Below are positions 46,872 through 56,231 of a stretch of DNA of 64,000 bases, piece after piece. The translations under genes and the position numbers were made by a program. Position 1 is the first letter of the stretch. Each line of letters opens with the position of its first letter. Location: positions 1-64,000 of the forward strand of contig CAJQUW010001813.1 of NCBI GenBank assembly GCA_907163375.1, read 5' to 3'. Under the pieces are notes generated by a model. It was not told the origin of the DNA. It did no database searches and saw only the letters and a list, made by a program, of their open reading frames with translations. The stretch comes from Prostheceraeus crozeri (Eukaryota > Platyhelminthes > Polycladida > Euryleptidae).

Positions 46872-47337
46872 TTATTTCAAAACTGTTTCAACATATTTAG
46901 TAAGAATTACATCATTTTTATCACAGTTTTTTGAAAATAGTTCTAAAGCACTTTTACAGTTATTTTTCAATGGTCTCTCGTTGACAAAATAGAGTACATA
47001 GCCACCGCACATTAGAGATGTATTACTTTGAAGTGGGAACGATGTCACTTTCCTAACAGTCCAGGAGAACCTGTTCATCCATAATGCGATATCATGTAAA
47101 CGAGGTTGATTAAGAGAGTCAAAATATTCGGCAACTTTATAACGATTGATGTATACAGCAATCCAATGTTTTTCCGGGAAGATTGTTGGTATCCGTATTG
47201 ATGATAAGTGAACAAGGATAGAAAGGAATTGAATCAGGTAAATTATCTCTAGAAAAGACATTGAGAAATATTGTCTTGGAGTAGGGATGAGCTTTCCTCA
47301 TTTTCCTCAAGATTTCTATGTTGCTTAAGTTACTCAT
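46872..47337 (-). pseudogene. Adenovirus-type cysteine protease of the Polinton, one frameshift
   Basis: The start at 47337 overlaps the capsid gene stop by four bases (ATGA). The N-terminal frame (SNIEILRKMRKAHPYSK) is followed, after a T5 run on the plus strand (47169-47173), by the C-terminal frame with the catalytic region KHWIAVYI (histidine), then EYFDS and the cysteine region MCGGYVLYF. This His-Asp/Glu-Cys order is that of the adenovirus maturation protease (C5) family found in Polintons. The intact length would be about 155 residues, slightly short. It would process capsid precursors in the particle. Confidence 0.85.
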
Positions 47338-48617
47338 CTCTGATGGCTGACAGTCACGTCTCTCATTCTTGTTATCTCAACTTTGCTATCATAGATAGCA
47401 TAAATGAGACAAGTAATTGTTTTCTTCAAAGGTGACTCAAATGATACCTCCAGTCGTAGATTTCCAGGCTTTGTAACTCCTACGCTTTCACCACCTAGAT
47501 CTGCATCTGCTGTGAGGTTGTACATAATGAAGAAGTAGCCATTCTTGTACATATCCATTGTAATTCCATTTGAATCGTCTGTATTAAACATGTTGAGGGC
47601 GGTGAAAATAGAACCATATTCACGTGCGAATTTGCCATCTTTGAAATTAGGCTCATATGCTTTGCAAGATACAAATTTCCCATCCTGATAGAGTGCTAGT
47701 TTGCTAACATTAAAGTGTTGGAAATTGAATGGATTCTTTTCAAAAGCACCAATGAATGCCTCATTTTCCACAAATGTGATATACACCACCTTTGGCATTG
47801 CAGTGGGAAAAAGATTTGGGTAGGCATGTGAGGATGATCCCGCACCAATTGTGAAGTTTGTCAACACACTGTGATTAACTGGATATATTGCATTGTTTTT
47901 CCTCAATCCTGTCGCATGCTCGTTGATGACTGACGGGTTCATTGTTACTCGCCTTACATTGAGCACGGCATTACTTATGTTAACTTGATAGTTTGTAGCT
48001 CCAAAAGCCATTAACGCGAACTCAGGATTTGCACGAATAAATTTTATTTGCATTTTAAGCTGTGATAGCAGATATCTAGATTGACGAAGGAAATCAAGAT
48101 AGACGGGTCCTTACAAGTATAATTCCTTTGAATCCGCTGTTAAATCCATTCGTCTTTTCAACCCTGTATTTGAGACATCATCAAATTTCCCTTGCTGATC
48201 ATCATACCACCCAGAAACTTGCAAGTGTGACTGTTTAGCTTGCTTTTGAAATTGAGTCATTGTATGTATATATGCTCCATATGGATATGCTCGATCCCCT
48301 CCTTCAATCTGTTTGTCATTCAATATTAGATACACATCTGAGAACAGACTGGCAATAGGAAGATTTGCTAATCCCACTTTATACTTGGATGAATCGATAT
48401 TTGTACCATCAGTCTTCTTAATTTGTATACACAACTCTAAATCAATGGATTGACAGTCAATATAATCTTGAGGATTGGCAGGTATATCAAACTGAATAGG
48501 CTGTTGGTTACCATCGATATTTGTTGTGGGGACTATGTCTACAATTGTTGAGGAGATGATGTCTGTCTGATGAGGGGGAGAATCGAAGAAACACAAAGCC
48601 GAATTGATACTCTGCAT
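47334..48617 (-). pseudogene. Double-jelly-roll major capsid protein of the Polinton, one in-frame stop
   Basis: A 428-codon frame from 48617 to 47334, interrupted by one TAA at 48113-48111 with the same frame open on both sides, so a single base change explains the break. The N-terminal half (FDIPANPQDYIDCQSIDLE, then GLANLPIASLFSDVYLILND) and the C-terminal half (RANPEFALMAFG, RVTMNPSV, YPVNHSVL, NMFNTDDSNGITMDMY, then GNLRLEVSFESPL) match the two jelly rolls of Polinton/adintovirus capsids. It forms hexameric capsomers in relatives. The preceding small basic gene stops 10 bp upstream, and the protease start overlaps the capsid stop. Confidence 0.88.
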
Positions 48618-48627
48618 CGTATTAGCT

Positions 48628-49110
48628 CTACAAATATGTTGTCTTCCTTCGTTTTGACTTGTTTCTAGTAGCTGTGGAATTTCGTTTGCGCTTTCTTGTT
48701 TTCACTCGACGTCTAGATTTAGAACGTGCTGCTCTAGTCGGCTTTTTACTTTTCCTGCGTCTTTGCTTAGTAACTCGACCGGTTCCAACTTGTCTTGACT
48801 TCCTACGCTTCTTCCGAACTGTACGTCTCGTCTTTGTTAAATCATCTAATGCGTCTATGGCAGATTGCTGCGCGCGCATTTTCATAGATTCACCGATATC
48901 CTCACCTTGAAGCGCATCAGCTGCAACATTTGCACCAAAATCTAAAGCCCTGCTTCCAACACGCTTCATGATTGGTACGCCATACTTTTTGAGTGTTGGA
49001 AGAACCATACGTCTTAGTGCACCAAATATGCCTCCTCAAACTTGGCGTCTACCTCCAACAAACACGGGATAACCGCTCTGATATGATGGTCTACTGTAAA
49101 TGCCTGTCAT
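48628..49110 (-). pseudogene. Small basic virion protein (core/pX-like), one in-frame stop
   Basis: From an ATG at 49110 the frame runs 24 codons, meets TGA at 49038-49036, and continues in frame to 48628. The methionine at 49008 starts a 126-residue intact part. The N-terminal piece has V-F-V-G-G-R, and G-G-I-F-G follows the stop; paired glycines like these are typical cleavage contexts for adenovirus-type proteases. The end is extremely rich in Lys and Arg (RRRKSKKPTRAARSKSRRR), as expected for a DNA-condensing core protein. Position just before the major capsid gene is normal for Polintons. Confidence 0.65.
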
Positions 49111-49209
49111 TATGACTATTGAATGACTATGGAAGTCACAATAGCGTAAAGCCTTATTCTCGTGACCTAATATGTAGGGTCAAAACAGTAACACCACCAC
49201 AGAACGGTA

Positions 49210-50755
49210 CTACTTCTCCTGCGTCATCATGAATTGATATGTCAATTCTATTGATGAAATTTCGGCTGATTGGTAGATACATTGTGTTAAAAATTCTCGA
49301 TTGATTAGTTGCTTCCTTATGGATGAGAGAGGAAATGTGCGCAGAAGTGGGGCCTCAATGTCGCCAACCCTTGTATATTCAATAATGTTACAATAGACGT
49401 ATAAGTTACTTATATCACGCTCTAGTGATGGGGCTGTATCGCCTATTGATGTACCTTCATAAATAGTTGATTTTGAGAATCCCAATGTGGTCGTTAACAC
49501 GCTATCCAGCTTGATGAGAGTTCTTCCCTACCTTTAGAATCATGCGTTTCTTATGTGGGTCATAAGAAAAGTGATATTCATCTGCATCAAGGTAATCTAC
49601 ACCAAACTCATTTAACTTTGTACACAATTCAGATGGCGTTTTCAAGCTTTCAATGTTCAAATTAACTCTTTTTACAAGTTCACTGGAAGTAGACAATTCA
49701 TCACCCGATATGTCTTCGCTGTATACGTGGATATCCCATGAAGCATTTGTTGATGCTTTGAGTTTAGAAGAGGACAATTGAACCTTGAATGTATCATTTA
49801 ATTCTGTCAACCAAGGTGCGCTTTCAAGGCCCTTAAACATCCCAATCATTTCAGATCCAAATTCAATAACAGCGGACTCAGACTTTTCCAATGGTGTCTT
49901 TTTAGTAAAAACAAGAAATTCTTCCTCCGTTTCAACAGTAAATAAAGTTACTTTCTCTTTCTTATATTCACAAGTCATTAACGTTTCTGGCACTGATCCT
50001 TGAAACTTTCTTGCAAAGTCTTCAACACTTCTAATGACCTCAAATTAATTTTTTACTCGGATGCTCCTTTTTTGTAATGCATACAATGGCACAATTCTAC
50101 ATTTAAAATCAGTGACTTTCCTCTCCGAATTCCACCCACGTCCATTGTACCAATACCTTGATGAGAAAGTTGTTCTGGAATACCCAAAAGTATGACTCAA
50201 ATCCTTACCTAATACAAGAAGAACATGCTTCCCTTCCTTCATCAATTTTGTTGACCCCTTTATGACTGGTTTGTAGAATTTATTCAAAGTCAGCTTGAAG
50301 AGATCATTTATTCGTTCAAACATTTTACCGATTTCCTTTTCTGTATCTTGCAAGCTCATTGTGGGAACCTTAGAATCAAAAGTTGACGTTGCAAATGCCT
50401 TTTGAATTTTAATCATGTTTTGGACAGATGGTAAAGATGTTGAAAAAGGATGTAAAGTTAGATGATGAAAAGCCCATGTACCATGTAGACTATTGTGAAA
50501 TATGCGAAAGCAGTCATCCTTCTCTCGCACTTCTTTATGTAATTCAAAATAGTTGTTCTTTAGCAAACTGATATCGTTGTAATAAGTAATTTCAGTTAGA
50601 GCAACTTCATGGGGTCCATGCAGAGTAATTGGATTAGCGAATTCAACAGAGTAGAGAGATGGTTTGTTACTTGGGAATATCTTGGGGTTGCTATTGCTTG
50701 GAAGAATGATATTGAAGTTAGTAGACATGTTAAAGTCATATATGGAAGAAGTCAC
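49210..50755 (-). pseudogene. Minor capsid (penton-like) protein of the Polinton, in-frame stop and frameshift
   Basis: Three collinear parts. 50755-50048 starts like other Polinton pentons (FNIILPSNSNPKIFPSNKPS, then HGPHEVALTEITYY). A TAA at 50047-50045 interrupts the frame, which stays open below it to about 49530. There a one-base shift passes into the frame ending at 49210, which has the conserved end LYVYCNIIEYTRVGDIEAPL and LLRTFPL. In relatives this single-jelly-roll protein forms the capsid vertices. The alternative that these are three real genes is unlikely given the family's length. Confidence 0.8.
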
Positions 50756-50768
50756 ATGCTATATTAGC

Positions 50769-51996
50769 TTAAAAGTTACGAGTGTCTCCCATCTCCATAT
50801 TTTGTAGATCCTGGTGCGTTATCCAGCTATTGAATGAATCAGGATATCCTTTCCATTTAACTAGGTATTTCCTTTGATTGCCATGACCTTTCCTCCTAAT
50901 TATTTTATCAATCATATACACCTCTTCACTTCTGTCTACTACTTGCAATTCATAAGAGTAAAATTTTCCTTCAATTGGATTGCCATGGTAATCTATTAAT
51001 TTATACATGGTGGGTCTAAATTTTGTATTTACTTCATCCACAAAAAACTCTTCTTCAGTCCAATTAGGTAGATACCCCTTCTCAAATGTAGACTTAACCT
51101 TTGAAATCCGAACTCTATCACCAACATTAATTTTCTTTTCATTGGAAATGTTTTTCGCTTTCTTATCATACAATCGAAGCCATACATCCATCGCATTATC
51201 TGGGGTAACATCAACTGGTTTCATCTTAATGATTCGATGGTAGCTTTCATTGAAATTCTTAACAAATTTCTGCAGCTCACCTACCCAAACATGTGTATTT
51301 GTTGCAGTGAAATAGCGCCATATTTTTGTCTTCAGTGTGCGATTGAACCTCTCAACCATGGCAGCTTTATAAGCACTTTTGACACTAAACAATTCCAAAT
51401 TATGACTTTTAAGAAGACTTCGAACATAAGAGTTTTCGAACTCCTTCCCTTGATCGGTCTGTATTCTTTGCGGAACACGACCCTCATCGAAAATGCTCTG
51501 AAAAACCGCTTCAACTTCTGGTCCTCGTTTAGATTTCAGCGCACGTGCCCAAGCATAGCGAGATAAAATATCTATTACGGTTAAGATGTATTTATAGCCA
51601 TCATTGTACTGTGATATCTGTTGCATGTCAGCCAAGTCCGCTTGCCATTGACTATCTACATGTATATTGTTAACAACATATTTTCTCTTTGGAAACCACT
51701 TTCTCGCATTTTTGTGAAGAGTGTAAGTCAGTTGACTCTTTAACCACTTCTTGACTTTCTCTATTCCCACACCTGCTGCACGAGCTAGAACCTCCGGACG
51801 ACTGAAACTTGCGGGATGATTTAAGTCGTAATAAATCTTTCTGAGTTTCACTGCTGTACTCATCGTCTTTGTTCTGATTTGCACGCGTATTACTCGCACA
51901 GCAACTGCTAACACAATTGATATCAACCTCTATGCCCTCTTCTGCTTTACCTTCGAGCGCAGATTTCAAACAACAGCAAAATTTTTGTAACGACAT
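50769..51996 (-). CDS. Retrovirus-like integrase with chromodomain (Polinton)
   Basis: The main frame (51926-50769) contains a zinc/helix N-region (YYDLNHPASFSRPEVLARAA), the DDE core with WQADLADMQ (first D), IQTDQGKEFEN (second D) and AAMVERFNRTLKTKIW (E), and near the end a chromodomain (VYMIDKIIRRKGHGNQRKY, then LVKWKGYPDSFNSW). The catalytic triad is intact. The best internal start is the methionine at 51863. However, an overlapping frame from 51996 (MSLQKFCCCLKSALEGK) begins only 35 bp after the upstream gene and may be the true N-terminus, joined by a frameshift near 51850. The enzyme inserts the element; the chromodomain may direct it to marked chromatin. Confidence 0.9.
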
Positions 51997-52030
51997 GATA
52001 TGAGAGAGGCAAGGCTTAATTCATATTTGC

Positions 52031-52549
52031 TTAATATTTACTATACTCCTTCCCAACACGCATTGAGCGCCTAGTAGCTCTTTTTGGCTGCAGATCATCG
52101 GGATCTGCAAGCTCTCGCTTGACCGCCATCGTGGGTGTTTTACTCTTTGATCCATCTTGTAAGTGACCCTTATCCAACTCATTCACAGTCGGTCCTCCAA
52201 TAATATTGTGAGGTACATTTTGATCAGATAAAATTTTCCGAAAATATGACCACCCTTGTGGTGCACCTAGTTTTCGCCTTACATCTCTGACAGCATATTG
52301 TAGAAGGTCATCTATGTGACTATTTCTAATAACATCACCAGTTGTTTCATCTATTATCTCCCCTCTCTCATTGAACTTCACATGTGGATCAATGAAGTCA
52401 AATAATCGCTCAGCGCGCACACGATATGGTCGAGGTGTTGACAAGGTTATAAATCGTCGCAACTTGTCACGAATCTGTCGCCTCTCGTCAATGTTTTCAG
52501 CTGCTAACTGCATTCGTCGATAGGGATCCTTAATCTTCTGAATTTCCAT
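52031..52549 (-). CDS. Conserved Polinton protein of unknown function
   Basis: 172 intact residues. It shows the pattern of a widespread Polinton/adintovirus protein: a start rich in charged helices, YRVRAERLFDFI, a polar loop with GEIID, DDLLQYAVRD, then G-W-S-Y-F-R-K-I-L and NVPHNIIGG, ending with a basic S/T/K-rich tail with K-R-A-T-R-R. Similar proteins lie between integrase and ATPase in other elements, as here. No enzymatic motif. Confidence 0.65.
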   Translation of the reverse strand: MEIQKIKDPYRRMQLAAENIDERRQIRDKLRRFITLSTPRPYRVRAERLFDFIDPHVKFNERGEIIDETTGDVIRNSHIDDLLQYAVRDVRRKLGAPQGWSYFRKILSDQNVPHNIIGGPTVNELDKGHLQDGSKSKTPTMAVKRELADPDDLQPKRATRRSMRVGKEYSKY

Positions 52550-52720
52550 ATCCTTTTGTGTTAGTTCCTTAAGTTGATTCGTAATAGGTTGATCTATATT
52601 TTAGACTTCCTGTGCACTTTGTAATGTAGTCAATTGTACATACTCCTCTTGAGGAATGACTACCATCTTTGAATACGACATGTTTGAAAAAAATAAGGCA
52701 ACAAAGTACATTGCTTAAAA

Positions 52721-53356
52721 CTAACTGTGAACCGAGAAAACTGTCATTGTTTCAGCGGAATTAGGTATGATATTTGTTCGAAATCGAAGTCGTTCCGGAC
52801 ATTCCTGGGTTAGATCAATAAATAGATAACCATATGGTTTCTTTGTTACATCTTCATATATTTTTGAAATTACTTTAGGTTGTTGAGGTAATATCTGTCT
52901 ACTGAGATGATGTATCTGACTGCTATCTCTTGGATTTTTAAATATTGCCAAATAATGTGTATTCAAACTTCTAGTTCTTTGCTCTTTCCCTCCATCGAAG
53001 ATGTTTTGGGTGATGTAGATAATAAAAGCTTCCCTATGATGTGCAGTTTGAATGAACATTTCAGTTACATCCTTTGAAGATTTGCTTTCTCGTAATAGAT
53101 CATCTAATACTAGTAAGTCACCTGCTTTGATATCCTCAGTTGATGGCAACCCTTGCTTCACCTCATAACCTTTCTGACGAAGTGCAGAATGTAGTTGTGG
53201 TTGAAATATTCCATAATACCATTTGACTCTCTTAATTTCCTTGTTAAACATTTCATTTCTATATTGTAGCAATTCAGTTACAAATGTAGTTTTACCGGAC
53301 TGACTTGGTCCAGCGACACACATTGTGCGATCAGTGAATAGACGAAAATCTGTCAT
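52721..53356 (-). CDS. FtsK/HerA-type genome packaging ATPase (A32-like)
   Basis: 211 residues, intact. Walker A is GPSQSGKTT (residues 16-24), Walker B LLVLDDLL (about 76-83), followed by a sensor-like ITQNIFDGG and an arginine-rich stretch. This is the A32/FtsK-HerA ATPase that pumps DNA into double-jelly-roll capsids. Length is typical. It sits between the 52031 and 53498 genes on the same strand, each with a short intergenic gap. Confidence 0.93.
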   Translation of the reverse strand: MTDFRLFTDRTMCVAGPSQSGKTTFVTELLQYRNEMFNKEIKRVKWYYGIFQPQLHSALRQKGYEVKQGLPSTEDIKAGDLLVLDDLLRESKSSKDVTEMFIQTAHHREAFIIYITQNIFDGGKEQRTRSLNTHYLAIFKNPRDSSQIHHLSRQILPQQPKVISKIYEDVTKKPYGYLFIDLTQECPERLRFRTNIIPNSAETMTVFSVHS

Positions 53357-53497
53357 CTTATGATTCCATTAACATTAAACTCATCATCCCGCTAATTTTG
53401 CTTAGAACAACAAAACAGAGACATGTTCCAGATCAAGTTTATTTACATTCAGAATAGAAACTTTCAAGTTACATTTACAAATTAAAACATTTACAAA

Positions 53498-54232
53498 TCA
53501 AAACATTTGTGTTTCCTCATCACAATTAGGATTATAGAAAGTTTTCAAGTCAGCATCTTGGCGCTTCAACTTCAATTTAGGATTCCCATCTTTAGATTTC
53601 CGTCCTCGCTTTTTGCTCTCTTCCTTCCCATCACTTGAAGCAGTCTTATCAATGTTAATTAAACATTTATCAATTGGTAGTGGTTCATAGACTAGTTGAA
53701 GAACCTTCATTTGTAAAGATGCGACTTTACCAGTCGAACCATGTGAGCCAATATAAAGTCCGGTAACGTGCACTAAGCCCATATAGCGGCCCCGTTTGAG
53801 ATCCTCACATTCCATCGCGTTTGTAAAGAGATCGAATGCTTGAAAATGATCCGATAGTTTTAAAAATAGTGTATCGAATTCCGGCAATTCCTTATAACCA
53901 ACTCCTTCCTCTAATGCCTTTCTCCAATGAGTAGGAGCACTTTCAGGCAGCTCAACACATTCTTTCGCGAAAGAGTCAATAGTTTTAAGAATCACCTGTT
54001 GCCATTTTGGAAAAGTCACTCGCATTTGTCTCATATTGCTATACCCTGATGTAGACATACCATTACTGTGGAAGAATGGAACTTGAAGATAAAAGCCATC
54101 ATCACCATAATTCAAGGTTTGAAAGTAGAATGTATTTCCAATCCCTTGCACCTTTCGTGTCGGACGAAGCTTCAAGAGATCTTGCTCAAAAGCGTCACCT
54201 TCCTCTCTGATTGTATACATTTTCTGAGTCAT
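53498..54232 (-). CDS. Polinton protein with basic tail (putative DNA-binding), homologue of the 6529-7303 gene
   Basis: 244 residues, intact. A beta-rich body (FYFQTLNYGDDGFYLQVPF) is followed by helices, then GLYIGSHGSTGKVASLQ and a basic tail (KKRGRKSKDGNPKLKLKRQ). A two-TATA region lies 85-110 bp upstream. The same order of motifs appears in the spliced gene at 6.5-7.3 kb. Possible roles are single-strand DNA-binding or core protein; nothing seen here decides. Confidence 0.6.
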   Translation of the reverse strand: MTQKMYTIREEGDAFEQDLLKLRPTRKVQGIGNTFYFQTLNYGDDGFYLQVPFFHSNGMSTSGYSNMRQMRVTFPKWQQVILKTIDSFAKECVELPESAPTHWRKALEEGVGYKELPEFDTLFLKLSDHFQAFDLFTNAMECEDLKRGRYMGLVHVTGLYIGSHGSTGKVASLQMKVLQLVYEPLPIDKCLINIDKTASSDGKEESKKRGRKSKDGNPKLKLKRQDADLKTFYNPNCDEETQMF

Positions 54233-54317
54233 GTTTCAACAAGTACTAATTCGGAGCTTTCAACCAGCGCAAATGAATTGTCACTTGAAAGTGGTAAAAT
54301 ATCATTTAAGCGTCTTC

Positions 54318-54325
54318 CTTATATA
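54318..54325 (-). promoter_or_regulatory. TATA box (TATATAAG) for the 53498 gene
   Basis: Minus-strand TATATAAGGAAG, 86 bp upstream of the ATG at 54232. A second TATATA lies 10 bp further upstream. Confidence 0.55.
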
Positions 54326-54383
54326 CACCTATATATGACTCATCAATCAAAGTGATGACGTGTCACTTTATGATTCGCTAACC

Positions 54384-54776
54384 TTATATTAGCATTGCAG
54401 CAGTTGCTGCAATCCTTCCAAGCGGACTATTGATTACACCATTAATACTGTTTCCAATATCATTTAACATACTTAGAAACCCACCACCACCGCGCTGAAT
54501 TAAGTTTCGCCTTTTCTTATCACTACTCCTTGGATTTGAAAACTTTTTTATGTTATTCAAAGAGCCAGCATTCAATAGAGGCTTGTAAATAGGTAGACAT
54601 TTGTGTATTGCAAAAGCTAAATCACGAATGAAATCATCACTTGAATTTTGAATCAATTTACACTTCTTCTTATTATCATGTATCCTGTTTAACTTTCGCA
54701 ACGCCTTTTTAAACTGACTTGAAGGTTTGAAGGACCGTTTCGATTGACGAGAAGATGCCTTCCGTTTTACAGACAT
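54384..54776 (-). CDS. Basic virion protein with hydrophobic C-terminus (conserved in Polintons/adintoviruses)
   Basis: 130 residues. A basic start (KRKASSRQSKRSF) is followed by KKALRKLNRIHDNKKKCKLI and FIRDLAFAIHKCLPIY, then K-K-R-R-N-L-I-Q-R-G-G-G-G-F-L and an amphipathic/hydrophobic end. The helical middle and G-G-G-F-L near the end match a small protein widespread in Polintons and adintoviruses, thought to be an internal or membrane-active capsid component. The R-G-G-G-G stretch could be a protease site (inference). Confidence 0.65.
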   Translation of the reverse strand: MSVKRKASSRQSKRSFKPSSQFKKALRKLNRIHDNKKKCKLIQNSSDDFIRDLAFAIHKCLPIYKPLLNAGSLNNIKKFSNPRSSDKKRRNLIQRGGGGFLSMLNDIGNSINGVINSPLGRIAATAAMLI

Positions 54777-54904
54777 TTTTATTCTAATATGGAAATAGAT
54801 AATACAATTACAATTTTTGCTTAGTACTTACAACATTATACACAAAAGTTTACAAGCATTCACACAGAGTTTGTTGCTGGTACGTATAAAATTACATAAA
54901 ACAC

Positions 54905-55528
54905 TTAACAAGTTGTAGAGGGAAACTGATATACACTCACATCGGCTAGAGTCTCATTTGTAGCAGTTATGAGCTGCTCAATGTCTTTCATTAGTTGTTT
55001 TGAAATAGGACAGCACATACAGCAAGGCTTTAAATGGAAAGTCTTTAAAATATTGGCATAGTATGCCCGCAAACTGATCACCTCAGAATGTCCTTGAGCA
55101 GCCACATTGATGCTTACTGATGGCGGTCCACTGAACAAGTCCAGTTTGCACTTCTCACCCTTCTCGTCATAGTAGCTGCAGGTGATAATGTCATGGAGAC
55201 ATGTGTTATGTTTCCGTTGGATACTGCTGCACCAACGGCGAGAGTATTCCGGTACAATCTCCGTTTGAGATAGTGGGCGAAATACTTCATTGAGCCAGAA
55301 TCTTGCAACTCGTGTAAGAGCGTTGTTCACGACTCTCATCAACATTCTCTGCACCACAACGTCCTCTCCGCAGCGGAAATACTTAACTATTTCCTCCATC
55401 AGATCCACCAAATCCGCTTTATAGCCAGTTATATTCACGGCAGAATAAAATATATTGCCCGTGAAGAGTTGACTTCGGTAAATTATTGAAATGGGAATGT
55501 TGGTAGTGAACGACATGCTGATTGACAT
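54905..55528 (-). CDS. Polinton accessory protein, unknown
   Basis: 207 residues behind a strong TATA box. An N-terminal beta-rich part (SMSFTTNIPISIIYRSQLF) is followed by helices (DLVDLMEEIVKYF, LMRVVNNALTRVARFWL), a CSYYDEKGEKC pair and a K-P-C-C-M-C-C-P cluster near residue 166. The cysteines could bind metal or form disulphides. No family recognised. The right-terminal position next to the RING gene is typical for host-interaction genes (inference). Confidence 0.55.
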   Translation of the reverse strand: MSISMSFTTNIPISIIYRSQLFTGNIFYSAVNITGYKADLVDLMEEIVKYFRCGEDVVVQRMLMRVVNNALTRVARFWLNEVFRPLSQTEIVPEYSRRWCSSIQRKHNTCLHDIITCSYYDEKGEKCKLDLFSGPPSVSINVAAQGHSEVISLRAYYANILKTFHLKPCCMCCPISKQLMKDIEQLITATNETLADVSVYQFPSTTC

Positions 55529-55574
55529 TGTATTAGCTCAAATTATGCTTGAAATAGAACGGTACAATGTCCTC

Positions 55575-55582
55575 CTTATATA
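55575..55582 (-). promoter_or_regulatory. TATA box (TATATAAG) for the 54905 gene
   Basis: Minus-strand TATATAAGGAGG, about 50 bp upstream of the ATG at 55528. Confidence 0.6.
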
Positions 55583-55637
55583 GAAAAGTCACACAAAGAC
55601 ACAATAGTGACCAATCACAGACCTGCATGATGACTCA

Positions 55638-56135
55638 TCATGAACGATATACAGTGACTGTTGAAGATATTTCTTCATCGCAAAGGGGACAAGATGAAGT
55701 TTCAAAGGGTACATAACATGTAGAACACATAACGCTATGAGAACATGGCAAAAAGAGAAGGGATCGTTCCTGTTTAAAACATTTAACGCAGTTCCGTTCA
55801 CATAATAATTTAAATGTCTCTTGTTCTAATTTCCTTCTGAAGTCACTTTTATTGGGAGAACTTTTTATTAAAACACTGTCAGATGTCTCCTTCTTTCCAT
55901 ATCGTTCCAATTTGGTCCTCCTAATTTCACTATCATTGCAGTGTAGCATGGAGAAATCCTCTATCCACCTACGATCCAAATTGTGATTCATAGCATGCTC
56001 ATCTAGATCCATTAGTCGATCAACTAAATCACCAGCGTTGATATTTTCACTGAGATTTGTTACAGTTTCTATGGCTTTGAACGAATATCCAAGGTCTCTT
56101 GCGACAACCCACGACGTTGGGATACTAGTCATCAT
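55638..56135 (-). CDS. UBA-RING protein of IAP type without BIR domain (Polinton)
   Basis: About 165 residues from the ATG at 56135; the frame is open to 56150, but the TATA box at 56162-56169 puts transcription start near 56139, so the later ATG is preferred. An N-terminal helical segment (RDLGYSFKAIETV...DLVDRLMDL) resembles the UBA domain that precedes the RING in inhibitor-of-apoptosis proteins. The C-terminus is an IAP-type RING: C-V-K-C, 11 residues, C-S-H, C-S-T-C, C-P-L-C, then a T-V-x-V-Y-x-S end. No BIR repeat is present. It probably acts as a ubiquitin ligase on host defence or death proteins. Intact, with its own promoter just inside the right terminal repeat. Confidence 0.8.
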   Translation of the reverse strand: MMTSIPTSWVVARDLGYSFKAIETVTNLSENINAGDLVDRLMDLDEHAMNHNLDRRWIEDFSMLHCNDSEIRRTKLERYGKKETSDSVLIKSSPNKSDFRRKLEQETFKLLCERNCVKCFKQERSLLFLPCSHSVMCSTCYVPFETSSCPLCDEEISSTVTVYRS

Positions 56136-56161
56136 TATGTATGTCATCAAAAACTATCTCA

Positions 56162-56169
56162 TATTTATA
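56162..56169 (-). promoter_or_regulatory. TATA box (TATAAATA) for the RING gene
   Basis: Minus-strand TATAAATATG, about 30 bp upstream of the preferred ATG at 56135 and about 60 bp inside the terminal repeat. Confidence 0.6.
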
Positions 56170-56231
56170 GCATAGTTTGTCTACGTAAAAGGAAAATCAA
56201 TGTGTCATCTTGATTACAATGGTTGCAATAG

